From the NCBI GenBank assembly GCA_003194525.1, contig NBIV01000029.1, positions 186,001 to 250,000 of the forward strand: a DNA stretch of 64,000 nt. The letters run 5' to 3'. Made by a program: the position numbers and the translations under genes. How positions within the stretch are numbered: position 1 is the first letter of the stretch; every line of letters begins with the position of its first letter. The notes below the pieces were generated by a model that made no database searches, was not told the DNA's origin, and saw only the letters and a program-made list of their open reading frames with translations. Positions 45,119 to 55,566 of this stretch are shown here, piece by piece. The DNA comes from Gracilariopsis chorda. Taxonomy: Eukaryota > Rhodophyta > Florideophyceae > Gracilariales > Gracilariaceae.

Positions 45119-45439
45119 TCTTGGAGTCAAAACTCTTGCGCAAGTGGCTGGTGACGCTGTGGGTTGGCGCACGCCGTGTGTTTTCCGGGAAAATCTCGCC
45201 ACCCGATGCGCCCAAAAATATTTGCTTTTTGTGAAATCTTGAAAATACAATCCTCGGTGGTAGTGAAAATGGACGTTTCTGTGTCTCATCTATATCACTT
45301 TTTATCTTCTATCCCTACTGAAAAGTAATATTGTCCTAAGTTAGGACTAGACATCCGTTCACATAATAAACGACATCCTTTAGCCAAGCTGTGGAAAAAG
45401 GTTTATAACAACAAACTAATCAATGACTGTCGTTCCATC
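45119..45439. other. Spacer between the unknown and methyltransferase-SET genes
   Basis: About 320 bp between the methyltransferase-SET stop and the next gene's start on the same strand; it should hold the promoter of the 42703-45118 gene. Nothing specific was seen. Confidence 0.4.
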
Positions 45440-48400
45440 CTACACATTCAAATGGGTTTGCCAGTCATAAACATCACCGTATATGGCGAAGAGTTCCTCT
45501 CCTTGCTCTATGTCGGCTGTCGCCTCCATCTTAATAATTTTGTAGTCCGTTATTCCCCCTAGTGTTCGTCCCACTCCCGGTGTCCGTTTCATTCGCACAG
45601 TAGCCTCCCATTTTTTCACGAGGCCATCCACCATGGCATCTAACTGTTTATCCCCTTCCACGTACTTTGGATCGTTGATATACCCCGCAATACAAAAAAG
45701 GGGCAGGAACCACCAATAAAATGGGGTTTGCTTGTTTTCCATGCCAATTCGTCAGCTGTTTTCGATGCGGAAGTGATTGTAACTGTTGACCGTAGACTTC
45801 TATCTCCACCCCATACTTCCGGAAGCGATCCTTCGTCACACCCATGACTCCCTCCCCGTAGGTCTTGTGCACTTCTTTCAGACTCGAAAGGTCATGATAA
45901 ACCAACGTCCCGTAGAAATAGCACACTACCTCTCCTGCAGCAATTCTACGAGTTGCAAATACTCCAACACCAGCATTTTCGAGACGAATAGTAGACTTGC
46001 CCACTCGCAACCCATATTGCACAGCCTCCATTGCCAAGAGAGACTTCATGTTCTCCAGATTCATTCTTCCCTGCAGCTCCCTCGGCCATCCATCCATAGC
46101 TTTCTTCCTTCCCAACTTCCCTAGAATTTCACTTTGCCACAAAGTGGAAAGAAAGTCGACAGGGTGTGGGGGAAGAATTTGGTACGGTGGAAATCCGTCG
46201 ACAGCCCTCCATAACACTGTTTTTCTGCTTCTTCCCATTGGGAATGCAGAGGAAACACAATGGGCCATCTTTCGAAGCTCCTGGCTCTTCTCAGTATCCG
46301 TGTGTCCTTCCCTTATTATGGAAGCGAAGCGAACAATAGCGGCATGCCTGGCGTGTTCAAAGCAAGCTTTGTCCGGTTCACACCCCACAAACTTCCGATG
46401 CTTGTGCAGTTCCATGCACCCCATGGCTGTCGAGAACGTTCCGGCAAACATTTCGACCACGAGGTCTCCTGGCTGACTGAACCTGCAAATCAGCTCTTTC
46501 AACAGTGCCCTACACTTCTGTTCCGGTGGCACCCTCTTCCTCGTATACTTCCCATCCGGGTTTTTCACAGATCTCATGAGCATCTCACTATTCGACATCG
46601 GCGGCACCTGATCCATGATTGCATGAACGCTGGGTATCGTGAAGCAACGTAATTGAAGTTCTCATCGTTGACCATCCGGTGCTGTTGTGCATCAGGAACT
46701 CCAGACCGAACAGCATGTACAGCGTATTCTGTCGTCTGGTGCAACCGGCAACTTCTTCTCCCAACGTTACCCGTCGTATTACCTAAAGACCCTACATAAT
46801 GGAGGAGCTGTACGTCGACGACAAAGGAGTAACGCTTCGTATCAGATTCATCCATGTAGGTAACTTTCCGTAGCACATCCCGCCACAACGGTACCTGATC
46901 CCATGAGCAGAAATGTATAATATGTCCACCAGGACATAGAAGCTTTGACGACCTCCTCGCTGACCTGCTCATGCCCTTCTCGGTCAGAATACCGTGTTCG
47001 CTGTTCTCCAAACAACGCTCAGAACGAGTCCCATATGGCGGATCGGAAAGCAGGAACTGTACCCTTCTTTCCCTAGATACCTCGCTTTCGCCAGACTTGT
47101 TGTCGTCAACTTCGATGAGATTTTCGAACTTGCAGTTATGGAGACGGAAGTTGCCGGACATCTCCTTCTCACAATACTTGTAAGCTATCACATCATCCAA
47201 AGTCGTAGGGTACGGTGGTGCACAAATCCCCGTGCCTTGGACATCATACGATAAATTATGCGACAAAGCTGTTGTCTGCAGTCCTTCAGTGGTCTTTGGT
47301 GCAGTACCACGTTCCGCAGTAACACGTTCCGCATCCTCTACCATCTCTATCTCTTCCACTTCTTCCAACTCACCCTGCTCACAACCTTCCGCACGCTCAG
47401 CACGTTCGTTCCCACCACCAGCCGTACCAGTTTGTAACGGCTCCATAATGATGTCAACGTCTCCTGCAGGCTCTGGTTTCACAGCTTGATGTACTTTGAC
47501 ATTGCTTCCATGCAATGCAATGAGTTTCAGAGGCTTTATGGCCTCTTGAACCGTATTGACAAGAGATTCATTAAATTTCTCAAACCGCAGAGGGAAAAGT
47601 CTTGTTCTCGTGATGATGAACCTTTTGAGGGCATCCCATTTGCTGGGAGCAGAGATTTGGAACAGTTTCTCTTGTAACACCACATTAGAAAGGTCACCAA
47701 GGTATTCTTTGGCACAAAGGCGAAGCGCTCTATGCACTGGTTCCGGCAGATTCCATGCCAATTTGGTAATGTTTTCTTCTACGGTGGTGACGTTGTTCTC
47801 CTACACAAACTGTTTGGAACAATCTTTGTGTTGGACGTCCATGGAGCGTTGTGCGATATCGGTGAAGACTACACTGATATAGTCGAGTCGAATGTAAAGC
47901 AAGATCATAACCTCAACGTTGGGAAACCCGAGGAATTGGGCGACACAATCCCAAGCCCTGGTCACCAGCTGCACACCATCCCCGACTCTCTGACTCTGGG
48001 TCTTGTCCGACAAACTAACTTTCGAGAACTGCTTAGCTGCCATGCCCCTTTTCCTCTTCCTACCACTTCTTTTCTTATCCACGGCAATCTGTTGCGCCAT
48101 AGACAACCCAATGACCATTTCAAAGTCGGTGCAAGGGTCCGTGTGGAAAGCGGAAGATTTCTTGGTTGCTCCCAGAACACGGGACTTGCAAAAGACAGAT
48201 AGCAACACGTTACGGGGAATTCCTTTAAGCCCTTCCCTTTTACAACAAACCTTCCAAAAGTCCTTTACACGCCTGTCTTGTTCACGGTCCTTTACGTCCA
48301 CCACTCTTGCCATGAGATAGAGTTGACGTAGATGGCCTCTGAGAGACATGTTACGGAGCTCGTAGTCCGAATACGAGATGTAATCCGGTCCGATGAGAGT

Positions 48401-48568
48401 GAGAAACATTTTCTTGACAGAGTCATGAACGTTGCGACTTTGTACCGCGAACTGCATAACGTCGGTGTGCTTCAAACTTCTCGGCTCATCCACATTTTGC
48501 CTCGTCGTTGCGTTGTCATCACGAACTGCAAGATAAGCATCAATAAGCTCTTCTCCGGTTCCGGGCAT
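45440..48568 (-). pseudogene. DNA N6/N4 amino-methyltransferase fused to a SET domain
   Basis: The gene starts at ATG 48568. About 255 codons of unknown fold come first, with a nuclear-signal-like KKRSGRKRKRG. Next, within 47761-46574, the methyltransferase catalytic motif SDPPYGTRSE appears with LLCPGGHIIHFCSW after it. Further on (46616-45648) is the AdoMet-binding motif VVEMFAGTFSTAMGCMEL ... FVGCEPD. The order DPPY before FAG is that of bacterial beta-class amino-methyltransferases (PF01555). A SET domain follows: NAGVGVFATRRIAAGEVVCYFYG and, after a frame change, GYINDPKYV ... DIEQGEELFAIYG. Such a protein could methylate DNA and histone lysines. Damage: a stop at 47801-47803 and frame changes near 46610 and 45735. 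The usual SET NHS motif reads INDP, so its activity is doubtful. Confidence 0.8.
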
Positions 48569-48590
48569 CTTGAATGAACCCGTTTCCTTC

Positions 48591-48761
48591 GGATTATGTT
48601 TCTCTTCGTTTTGGGTCGAGGTCCGTGGTCCGAGGTGTCATGGTGCTCCATCGCGATAACGATGGAGCGCCAGGCATGAATTTTAATTAAAATTTCGCGT
48701 CCTGGCGCTCCATCGTGTTCACGATGGAGCACCGCGACACCTCGGACTATGGACCTCGACC
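48591..48761. repeat. Nested palindromic repeat (foldback), full copy
   Basis: From about 48614 to 48761 the DNA is one large imperfect inverted repeat with ~74-bp arms centred on AATTTTAATTAAAATT. Each arm itself contains a hairpin, GGTGCTCCATCG then CGATGGAGC. It is preceded by GGATTATGTTTCTCTTCG, which also begins the second copy at 49068. It lies 22 bp upstream of the methyltransferase-SET start codon. Confidence 0.85.
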
Positions 48762-49067
48762 AAAAAATTATCGAATTATATTTGCAATGCAAGTAATTGC
48801 GAGGGGAATTGCAGGGATGCTACGTTGACGACAATGGATGTCATGAAAACGATATATAGTGCTTACGTCCATCTCTTTGGAATCTAGCAGGCGTGATCAC
48901 GGGAGCTTCAAAAGAAAGGGGTAACAATGTTGGAGACGACCGCTCCAGTGCTTTGTTCAACAAGGAAAAGTTGTTCTTCGGGTTCGGTAGACGTTTGTGA
49001 TCGCCCAAACCGACGCACCGAATGCGGTTGCGAAGAATGCGTAAGACGCTCTTGACTTAGTTGCCAC

Positions 49068-49161
49068 GGATTATGTTTCTCTTCGTTCTGGGTCGAGATC
49101 CGTGGTCCGAGGTGTCATGGTGCTCCATCGCCATTACGATGGAGCGCCAGGCATGAATTTA
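49068..49161. repeat. Palindromic repeat, left half copy
   Basis: This matches 48591-48683 nearly base for base (GGATTATGTTTCTCTTCG through GCCAGGCATGAATTT) but stops at the centre of symmetry, so only one arm is present. Direct orientation, 477 bp from the first copy. Confidence 0.85.
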
Positions 49162-49500
49162 AGAAGATGCATGGAGGTGGAGAGGAAGATGGGATGGGAG
49201 GTGCTGTCGGGAGAGGGTCTCCGGTTGCTCCTGGAGGTCCAGGTGTTGTGAGAAAGAGGTTGAAGGAGAAGGACGAAGAAAGATTGGAGGGTCGGAGTCG
49301 TTTGAAGAGGAGGCATGGAATGAGGGGAGAGGGAGAGGAAGAATGGTTATGTTTAGGAGTGTACTTGAGGTTGTTAGGACTACGGAGAGAATTTTGGAAG
49401 GGGAGAAGGATAATTGAATGGGTGGTATTTGAATCTGGTGCGCGGTGCGTTGGGTGTATGAGAAGGGAGACAGCTGCCCCGATGAGTTCCTCAGGATGAG
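49162..49500 (-). other. Purine-rich block, possible inverted element fragment
   Basis: The plus strand is strongly G/A-rich here, the mirror of the C/T-rich 39.3-45.2 kb block. Read on minus it gives an open Ser/Pro-rich stretch much like the linker of the CACTA-like transposase. It abuts the half palindrome at 49161. I could not align it to a particular part of the element. Confidence 0.35.
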
Positions 49501-49575
49501 TTGGACGTCAAACTAGGGCAGTAGGAAGTTTGAAAATCCAAAATTGGAAATAAATATGTTAGTTTGGGTTGCGTG

Positions 49576-49618
49576 CTCGAAATGGCGCTGGCCGCTGCGT
49601 GGCCAGCGCCATTTTGAG
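49576..49618. repeat. 18-bp-arm hairpin
   Basis: CTCGAAATGGCGCTGGCC (49576-49593) pairs with the reversed sequence at 49601-49618 around a 7-base loop, with one mismatch. It stands alone in AT-rich DNA. Confidence 0.85.
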
Positions 49619-50119
49619 ATCTGTATCTAGCTTTTAATGGAGAATTAACTTGCTCCAAACTTGAAACTAGCGATGTGCAGTGCAGGTGAGACAAGGCTCT
49701 GTAAGATATGGAAGTGTGAATTCCAAAAACTTCTTTTTTTACTTGGCAAGCGCCAGAAACTAGCAGAATCTATCATTTTCGTAGTTTTTTTCAGCTTTTG
49801 CCTAAAAAACTTGCGATCTAGCACCTCTATCTAGCATTTCGAGAACACTGACGAAGGTCTAGCATTAGAAATCAGCATTTCTGCGCTCAATTCTTGTCTC
49901 TAAAACAGAAAATTAGAGACAGAATATTAGCGGCACATTAGATATGCTCTAAGAGGAAGGCTATACAAGGGCTTGTCCAATAGCGCCACTTTGGGCACTG
50001 CCATTCTCGTTATAGTAATAACCTCAGTGCTGTGGCACAACTACAGAAAGCAGGGCTACAAAGCAATTATACTACTGAAGCGCAAAGAGCTTGGATTTGC
50101 GTTAATATTGAGTTAATGT
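49619..50119. other. Intergenic, AT-rich
   Basis: No gene or RNA recognised. It probably includes the end of the downstream transposon relic, whose terminal repeat was not found. Confidence 0.4.
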
Positions 50120-51415
50120 GCAGGAAGAGCGCAGACCCGCAGGTAGTGCAAACAATTCATTTACTCATAAACCTATCATAAACTGTAGTACTAGCGTGGT
50201 TAGCTAAAGACACCAGTAGACTTGCAAATTACGTACATGCCAATCAACTACGCGGATCTACCGTCTCTTCATCGCTCGCAACGTCACGAAACTGAACGTC
50301 GAAGTGGTGCTGCCGCTTTTTGCGCCATTTCTGAATAGCCATTCTATCCTTTTTTCCAATTTCTCCCTTATAGCGCACTGCCTGTTCATGACACCCACAT
50401 AAAATGTTCCATCCATATTTCGGAGCGGATGCAAAGTAACATGCCCGTTTGTCACTCCAAGACAAAATTTGAAATTTTTGTCATACAGTTTTTCGTTCTA
50501 CCTAAATTTGAAAGATAGAATAAACCAAATTTTGCACAAGCAACCAAAACAGTCTTCGACGATAATCCGATGCGATGAGATTTTGGATTTTCATATTCGT
50601 CAATCAAACTAGGCTACTCGTTCCTTGGCATCCTTTTCGAATGTATAGCTCTACAACATTCGTTTGCTCCATGATAACTTTTGTCCAACACTACTTCCCA
50701 GTAACCTTCGTACTCATAAGATAAGCTTTCAATGTCCGTCATACTCCTCTCATAATTCCTTTTCTTCAAGGCAAATGCATGAAAATATTCCACATTTTCA
50801 TGCAGAATATCAACATCCGCTACTCACCCAGGGTAATGATTAGAGCACCACATTGCCAAACCACTCGATAGCACAGAAAATTCGACCTTAAATCCATAAA
50901 GCTTTTGTTTTCCACTAAATTATTTCTTTACTGCTTAACAATTCCTGATGGACGGTAAAATTGCTGAAAAGTAACATCAATGGCGTTGCGTTCATACCTA
51001 AAACATTCAAATTCCTTATTTTTCTCGATTTTTTTTGCATAGACCAATGGATGTTGGTTTCTAAAACAAATTCGTCGTACACGTTGTCTGCAGTATTTTC
51101 CATAAATTTGTTGATTAAAACCTCAAACGTACTCGTTTTCATTTTGAAAATATCCGCCAGAAATTCCCATTTAGCACCGTGCTTAACGAAAGTCAGCATC
51201 ATGAATAAAACATCTTTCCCAGAAATTCTTTCCCACGTCTTGTGTTCCAGTTTTCACGAATGAAATTCGAAACAAAATTCCAGACCTGTTGAAACTCTGA
51301 TGCAATTAAATTCGTCATTTCAAGAAGGGGTTTGAACACTTCTTCCTGGTCAGTCGGTGACGGACTGGATGAAAAATCAAAGTATTCCACAATCTGCGTT
51401 TTTGGCTGCAAACGG
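50120..51415 (-). pseudogene. DDE_Tnp_4-like transposase relic, copy 2
   Basis: Minus-strand coding sequence starting near 51411 (MQPKTQIVEYFDF). The order is: GKDVLFMMLTFVKHGAKWEF with IFKMKTSTFEVLINKF, a helix-turn-helix-like part; NAIDVTFQQFYRPSG, with the first catalytic D; KQKLYGFKVEFSVLSSGLA and SNHYPG; then VADVDILHENVEYFHAF. Stops and frame changes are numerous. This is the same family as 18150-19250, and the two help define each other. The noncoding right side also aligns between copies. Confidence 0.75.
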
Positions 51416-51470
51416 AAAGGTAAATATACCGATAAAAATAAGAAGAATACATCATATCGGTTGCATTCCT

Positions 51471-52820
51471 ATGTTGCCATCTGCACGTTCCCTATCTGCG
51501 ACATCTCCTTCGTCCCTCATGACCTGTAGCATTTCACACACCTCCACAACTCAACACAACCCAAACCGCTTCTGTATCTCGCTCTCTTGTCTACGGAACA
51601 GCAAAAGACAGTCTGTATACTTCCAAAAATCCACGAACGGTAGCTCTGATTACCGGCTGCACTACGAGCTTCGTTGCATCCGCAAAGTTACTTCCGTTTC
51701 TCTACGTTTTGAGGTTGTCCGCAAGTACCATTATTCGATGAATGCCCAAACAGATCGATTCTCACTAACTATTGGCACACATAAGTTTGGATTGGTAGGG
51801 TGCTGGGAACGCCGCGGAATTACTTGCGATGCACCAAACAAGTTTTCTTTGACAACGGAATTTCCACACAACTCGAGGTTGAGTACTGCTTGTTCGTCTA
51901 TCTGTGTCTGCCTGTTTCGCAACAGAGGAGAAATCGTCACACGTGCCTTTGACGTCGTCCACATTCCAGTTAATGAAACTCAGACTCGTCAAAGTGTGGT
52001 CTCGGACAGAGAAGCATATCGATTATACAACCGCTTTTGCGGTTTGTGTTTTCCTGAAGACAACTATGAAGCAACTTCGTCCCCCGAATCATCGGCACGC
52101 GTGGGTATAAATCGCAAAAGGATTTTTATTCGTTTCCTACTGGGGCAGCATAACAAGAAATTCTTAGATGCAATATTCAATGCGTTACAAAGGAAATATC
52201 GCAACAGCCGATTCAGTACATCCTGGACCGTTTCTCCCGACCTCTATAGTTTATGGCGCTGTACATGTTCAATCACGACAGAACTATTCGCGGACGCCAC
52301 GAATGAAAGTGGTGTACTGAAGAAGTACTGTAGCATTGACAGTGAAGATGGTTTATTTTCGTCAAGTAGCCCTTGGGGCTATGTTGAAGATTGGATCGAA
52401 GAAGCATGCGGAAACCCTCTTTTTGACACTATGCTATATTATTTGCTTTTGATTACGGCTTTAGAGGAGAGATGCCATACTACAGGTGTGTAATACTACC
52501 TTTAGGGAATCGTTATGGGTTTTTTGGAGCATTTAAACAGCATCTCAAGCGAAGGTACTCTTCTCGTTTCTATTCAGGGAGGTGCCTTGCCATTTCGGAA
52601 TCAGTTGGGTATTTTATCATTTGGAACTAGTAACCCGAAAGGCGGCTCATATCCAAGTATTGGTTTGTTTGTATGGCAGAGTCGGCAGTATCTTCTTAAG
52701 AATCCTATTCCTCAAGATGTGGAAGTAGGGTACATGAAGGGGACAACATGGGCACTGCTGGATCCAGTGAAAGCTCCCCTTTACTTCCACAGTTTAAGGG
52801 AGCATTTCCGGATGAGTTGA
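51471..52820 (+). CDS. Unrecognised protein, two adjoining frames
   Basis: The first frame runs from ATG 51471 to the stop at 52493 (340 codons). It has good coding character: Cys-containing, globular, with FEVVRKYHYSMNAQTDRFSL, DAIFNALQRKYRNSRFSTSW and WGYVEDWIEEACGNPLFD. A second frame, 52515-52820 (101 codons), starts 22 bp on with its own ATG and reads LLVSIQGGALPFRNQLGIL and SIGLFVWQSRQYLL. The two are probably parts of one gene separated by a frameshift or by an intron using sites I could not fix; the obvious GTGTGT...TTTAG interval is only 20 nt. No family recognised. It may be host or mobile-element cargo. Confidence 0.5.
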
Positions 52821-53313
52821 GGAGTGACGAAAGTGTTTCGTACCTGTTTTAATTGTAATGCTTAGTACTACAAGTAAGAATACCTTTCTTAATTTGATCA
52901 ATTCGTTTAGTGAAATAGCCTCTTTAGTTTCGTACAGCTAAAGAGAAACGTTTTCAATAGAGAGCTTACGACTGCGCAGCATTCTGCGAGCCACTCACAG
53001 AATTCCGGCAAGTGTGCATGCCCACGTGTAAACTAAAATTGATACAGAATTCTGTTGTCGGAGGGTTTACGCAAGCACGCACAAGTTGACTCTTGAGTAT
53101 TACGCAGGAAGGCCTCAGCATCTGTCATGCTCCGGGACTCTGGCAGCAGCCACCATGTCTGGTCATCGCCAAAAAGACGACAGTCTAGTTGGAATTGCAA
53201 CTCGATTCCTCACTTCTACTTGCGCGTTACAAGCTGTCGTTCGCAAGCGTAATGTGCACAAAGCCTCTGCATTTTGCTCGGACCACGCGTTACTGCAGCT
53301 TGCGCAATAATAC

Positions 53314-54335
53314 ATGCGCCATCGTGATAACTACACCATCCACCTCTGCCGTCGCAACCGTGTATCTCTTACTGACTTTAAATTTAACTTCAATCAGCTT
53401 AGCGACTTAGATTGTCTAAACCAATTTCGTTTTTGTAAAGATGATCTTACTAAGCTCGTTCCTGTTATGTCTTGACCCTCTGTTAAGACTTCAACTACCC
53501 GTAATCGGTATGCTTGCACACCTGTTCTAGCCACTTGCGTCGTACTTCGTCGACCTGCTACTCCAGCGCGTTGGGTAGACTTAGAAGAGCTCTTTGGCAA
53601 GCACGCGTCACAACTCTCCGGGATCTTTTGGGAAGCGATAGAGATATTGCTTGATGCAAGAAAGCATTTGCTCACCAGTCCTCTCAGCGCCGAATTTCTC
53701 AATGCAAGACTTTCTTTGTACGCGGAAGCGATTAACAGAAGGTCCAATACGTTGCCGAACTGCGTCGGCTTTATAGACGGGACTGTGCTTGGCATAGCAC
53801 GGCCAAATGGTAACCTTGCGCAGCGTGTCGTGTATAACGGGCATAAGCGCAAGCATGCGCTTAAGTACCAAGCCGTAAATAATCCCGATGGACTTATCAT
53901 GCACCTACATGGCCTACTCGAAAGCCGTAAACACGACTGGACCTTATAAATTCGCTCCGGACTGGACGAAGAATTGCCAGAAGTGCTGCGGCATAAAGAC
54001 GTATCGTACTGTATATACGGAGACTCGGGTTATAACGCAAGGGGGTTTATGGTGGTGCCCTTTCAAGGTGCAACCCATCACCAGCACAGAAAACTTTCAA
54101 CAGCGCTATGTCAGGCGTACATATCAGCGTAGAGTGGGTCTTCAAAGAGCTCAAAATGCACTTTGCTACAGTGAACTTAAAGCGCAAGATGAAGGTTTTC
54201 GAATCACCTATCGGTATGCTATACACAGCATCGATGCTGTTGTCGAACTTCCGCAACTGTTGCTATACAAACCAGATATCGAAGTACTTCGGGGTGCCCC
54301 CTCCCTCTCTTGAGGAGTATGTATCGCATAAATAA
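53314..54335 (+). pseudogene. Harbinger transposase 2, broken
   Basis: From ATG 53314 the frame encodes a DDE_Tnp_4-type transposase. The parts are: an N-terminal helical region (LEELFGKHASQLSGIFWEA); first catalytic D in CVGFIDGTVLGIARP; the YNGHKRKHALKYQAV block; second D in YCIYGDSGYNARGF; and third, E, in SVEWVFKELKMHF. It is interrupted by TGA 53473-53475, TAA 53947-53949 and a frame change near 54095. All three catalytic residues are kept, unlike the copy at 4321. It is a different Harbinger lineage from that one. Confidence 0.85.
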
Positions 54336-54364
54336 TAGCTCGCGGAGGGTCCCGAGGAGCGAGG

Positions 54365-54416
54365 GAAAAGTCCGCGCCCCGAGAGGAAAGAGGGCGCGAA
54401 GCGAGCGGACTTTTTC
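54365..54416. terminator. Hairpin between convergent Harbinger genes
   Basis: GAAAAGTCCGC (54365-54375) pairs with GCGGACTTTTTC (54405-54416), with a GC-rich loop. It sits between the two convergent genes of the element, so it may help end transcripts, but that role is a guess. Confidence 0.35.
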
Positions 54417-54523
54417 GTGCGCACCCCCACAGGGAGCTCTCCACGAGGAGAAGCTAGCGCGATTCTGATGGTAAAAGATGCAGTTTGTTACTCCAAAAAG
54501 CATAGAGAGCAAAAAGGTTACTT

Positions 54524-55354
54524 TTACTTATGCTTAGCCAGTAGCTCCAGTAGCGCTTTATGCTTCTCCAACTCCAGCTTACTATGCTTGAAACGCTCTT
54601 CGCGTTGCTCTTCTCGCTCTAAGCGGCGCTCCTCTCTACCTTCCTCGCGCTCCTTCTCGCGCTCAATACGATCTGCAATTGCGCGTCCCTGCTCAAAGAC
54701 CAAGCGTTCGCGTTCGAGATCTACGCAAGCAAGATCAGTCTCTTTGAGATAAGAGCCAAAGCGATCCATATCACTACCAACAACTGGCGGACCTCGGCTG
54801 CCCTTCTTGGCTCTCTTCCTGCTTCTGCTCCCCTTGTCTTCCTCAGATTCCAAAGAATCCCCATTTATTGACGAACCGCTGCTTCCGGTATCACTTACAG
54901 TCTTACGTTTTGTAGCGGCAGACATTAGAGTGGCACCCATGCGTTCCTTATCTTCTTCCTTCTTGCGTTCAGCGGTTTTCAGTGGCTTTTTCTGTGAATC
55001 ATAATAGTCTTTTGCCTCCCGCATTGTAATGAGCAGATCGGCAAGCTCCCCCATCTCCCCTCCCCCCACTCCTGACAGCCGCTGATTACCATCGTGAAGC
55101 TTGCAGTATTGCTCCTGCATACGCTTGTAGCGGTCTTGAAGTGGCTTCCAGCCTATAGATTCACCAGCAAAAGCAGATTTTGCGTTGACCTTTGTGGCTG
55201 CCTCTTCAAACGGCTTTTTCGTCTCGCCATACGGAGGCGTATGCGCTCTCGCAGATGTGACTTCACGCGCAATGACAAGATCTTGCGCTGCTGTGTATCG
55301 CGACTTCTTTCCGAGGGTGGGGGGCACAGCTTCAACGTCGTAAACTTTTCCCAT
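54524..55354 (-). CDS. Myb/SANT-like partner protein of Harbinger element 2
   Basis: An intact 276-residue ORF with ATG at 55354. Residues 18-115 form a tri-helix Myb/SANT-like DNA-binding region: KKSRYTAAQDLVIAREV, then KPFEEAATKVNAK and IGWKPLQDRYKRM, with the usual aromatic spacing, followed by GGEMGELADLLITM. A Ser-rich nuclear-signal-like linker (KGSRSRKRAKKGSRG) and a long charged coiled coil (EREKEREEGREERRLEREEQ) complete it. Partner proteins of this type bring Harbinger transposases to the nucleus and DNA ends (established). The gene is unbroken although the transposase beside it is dead. Confidence 0.85.
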   Translation of the reverse strand: MGKVYDVEAVPPTLGKKSRYTAAQDLVIAREVTSARAHTPPYGETKKPFEEAATKVNAKSAFAGESIGWKPLQDRYKRMQEQYCKLHDGNQRLSGVGGGEMGELADLLITMREAKDYYDSQKKPLKTAERKKEEDKERMGATLMSAATKRKTVSDTGSSGSSINGDSLESEEDKGSRSRKRAKKGSRGPPVVGSDMDRFGSYLKETDLACVDLERERLVFEQGRAIADRIEREKEREEGREERRLEREEQREERFKHSKLELEKHKALLELLAKHK

Positions 55355-55566
55355 CGTGGCTGCGTCGCGGTTGCTGGGCGTGGCTGTGTCGCAGTTGCTG
55401 GGCCGTATGGTGCTCGCGGTGGTGCATGTAAGGTTAGCTCTTTACCGCGAAATTCGTGAAATTCATTACACGTGGTACTCCTAGCTTTACTCACGCGACT
55501 TCCGTAACGACGCACTATTCAGAATTTTTCGTGAAGTCTTCGCTAGAGAATTCTGCATACTAAATT

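Larger units (their letters stand above)
39423..48568. mobile_element. Coding core of a CACTA/Plavaka-like DNA transposon with methyltransferase-SET cargo
   Basis: Three large genes lie together without host genes between them: a transposase (plus, 39423-42677), an unknown gene (minus, 42703-45118) and a DNA methyltransferase-SET gene (minus, 45440-48568). The first two end 26 bp apart, tail to tail. All show similar light decay: one to a few stops or frameshifts in long otherwise open frames. From about 39.3 to 45.2 kb the plus strand is C/T-rich and G-poor whichever strand codes. Palindromic repeats lie just beyond the methyltransferase start. Terminal inverted repeats and a target duplication were not found, so treating the three genes as one element is an inference from spacing and matching age. 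Confidence 0.6.

Noticed and set aside
49167-49499. Plus-strand ORF starting MHGGGEEDG
   Set aside because: Glu/Arg/Gly-rich shadow of a minus-strand Ser/Pro-rich stretch; kept only as a possible element fragment.
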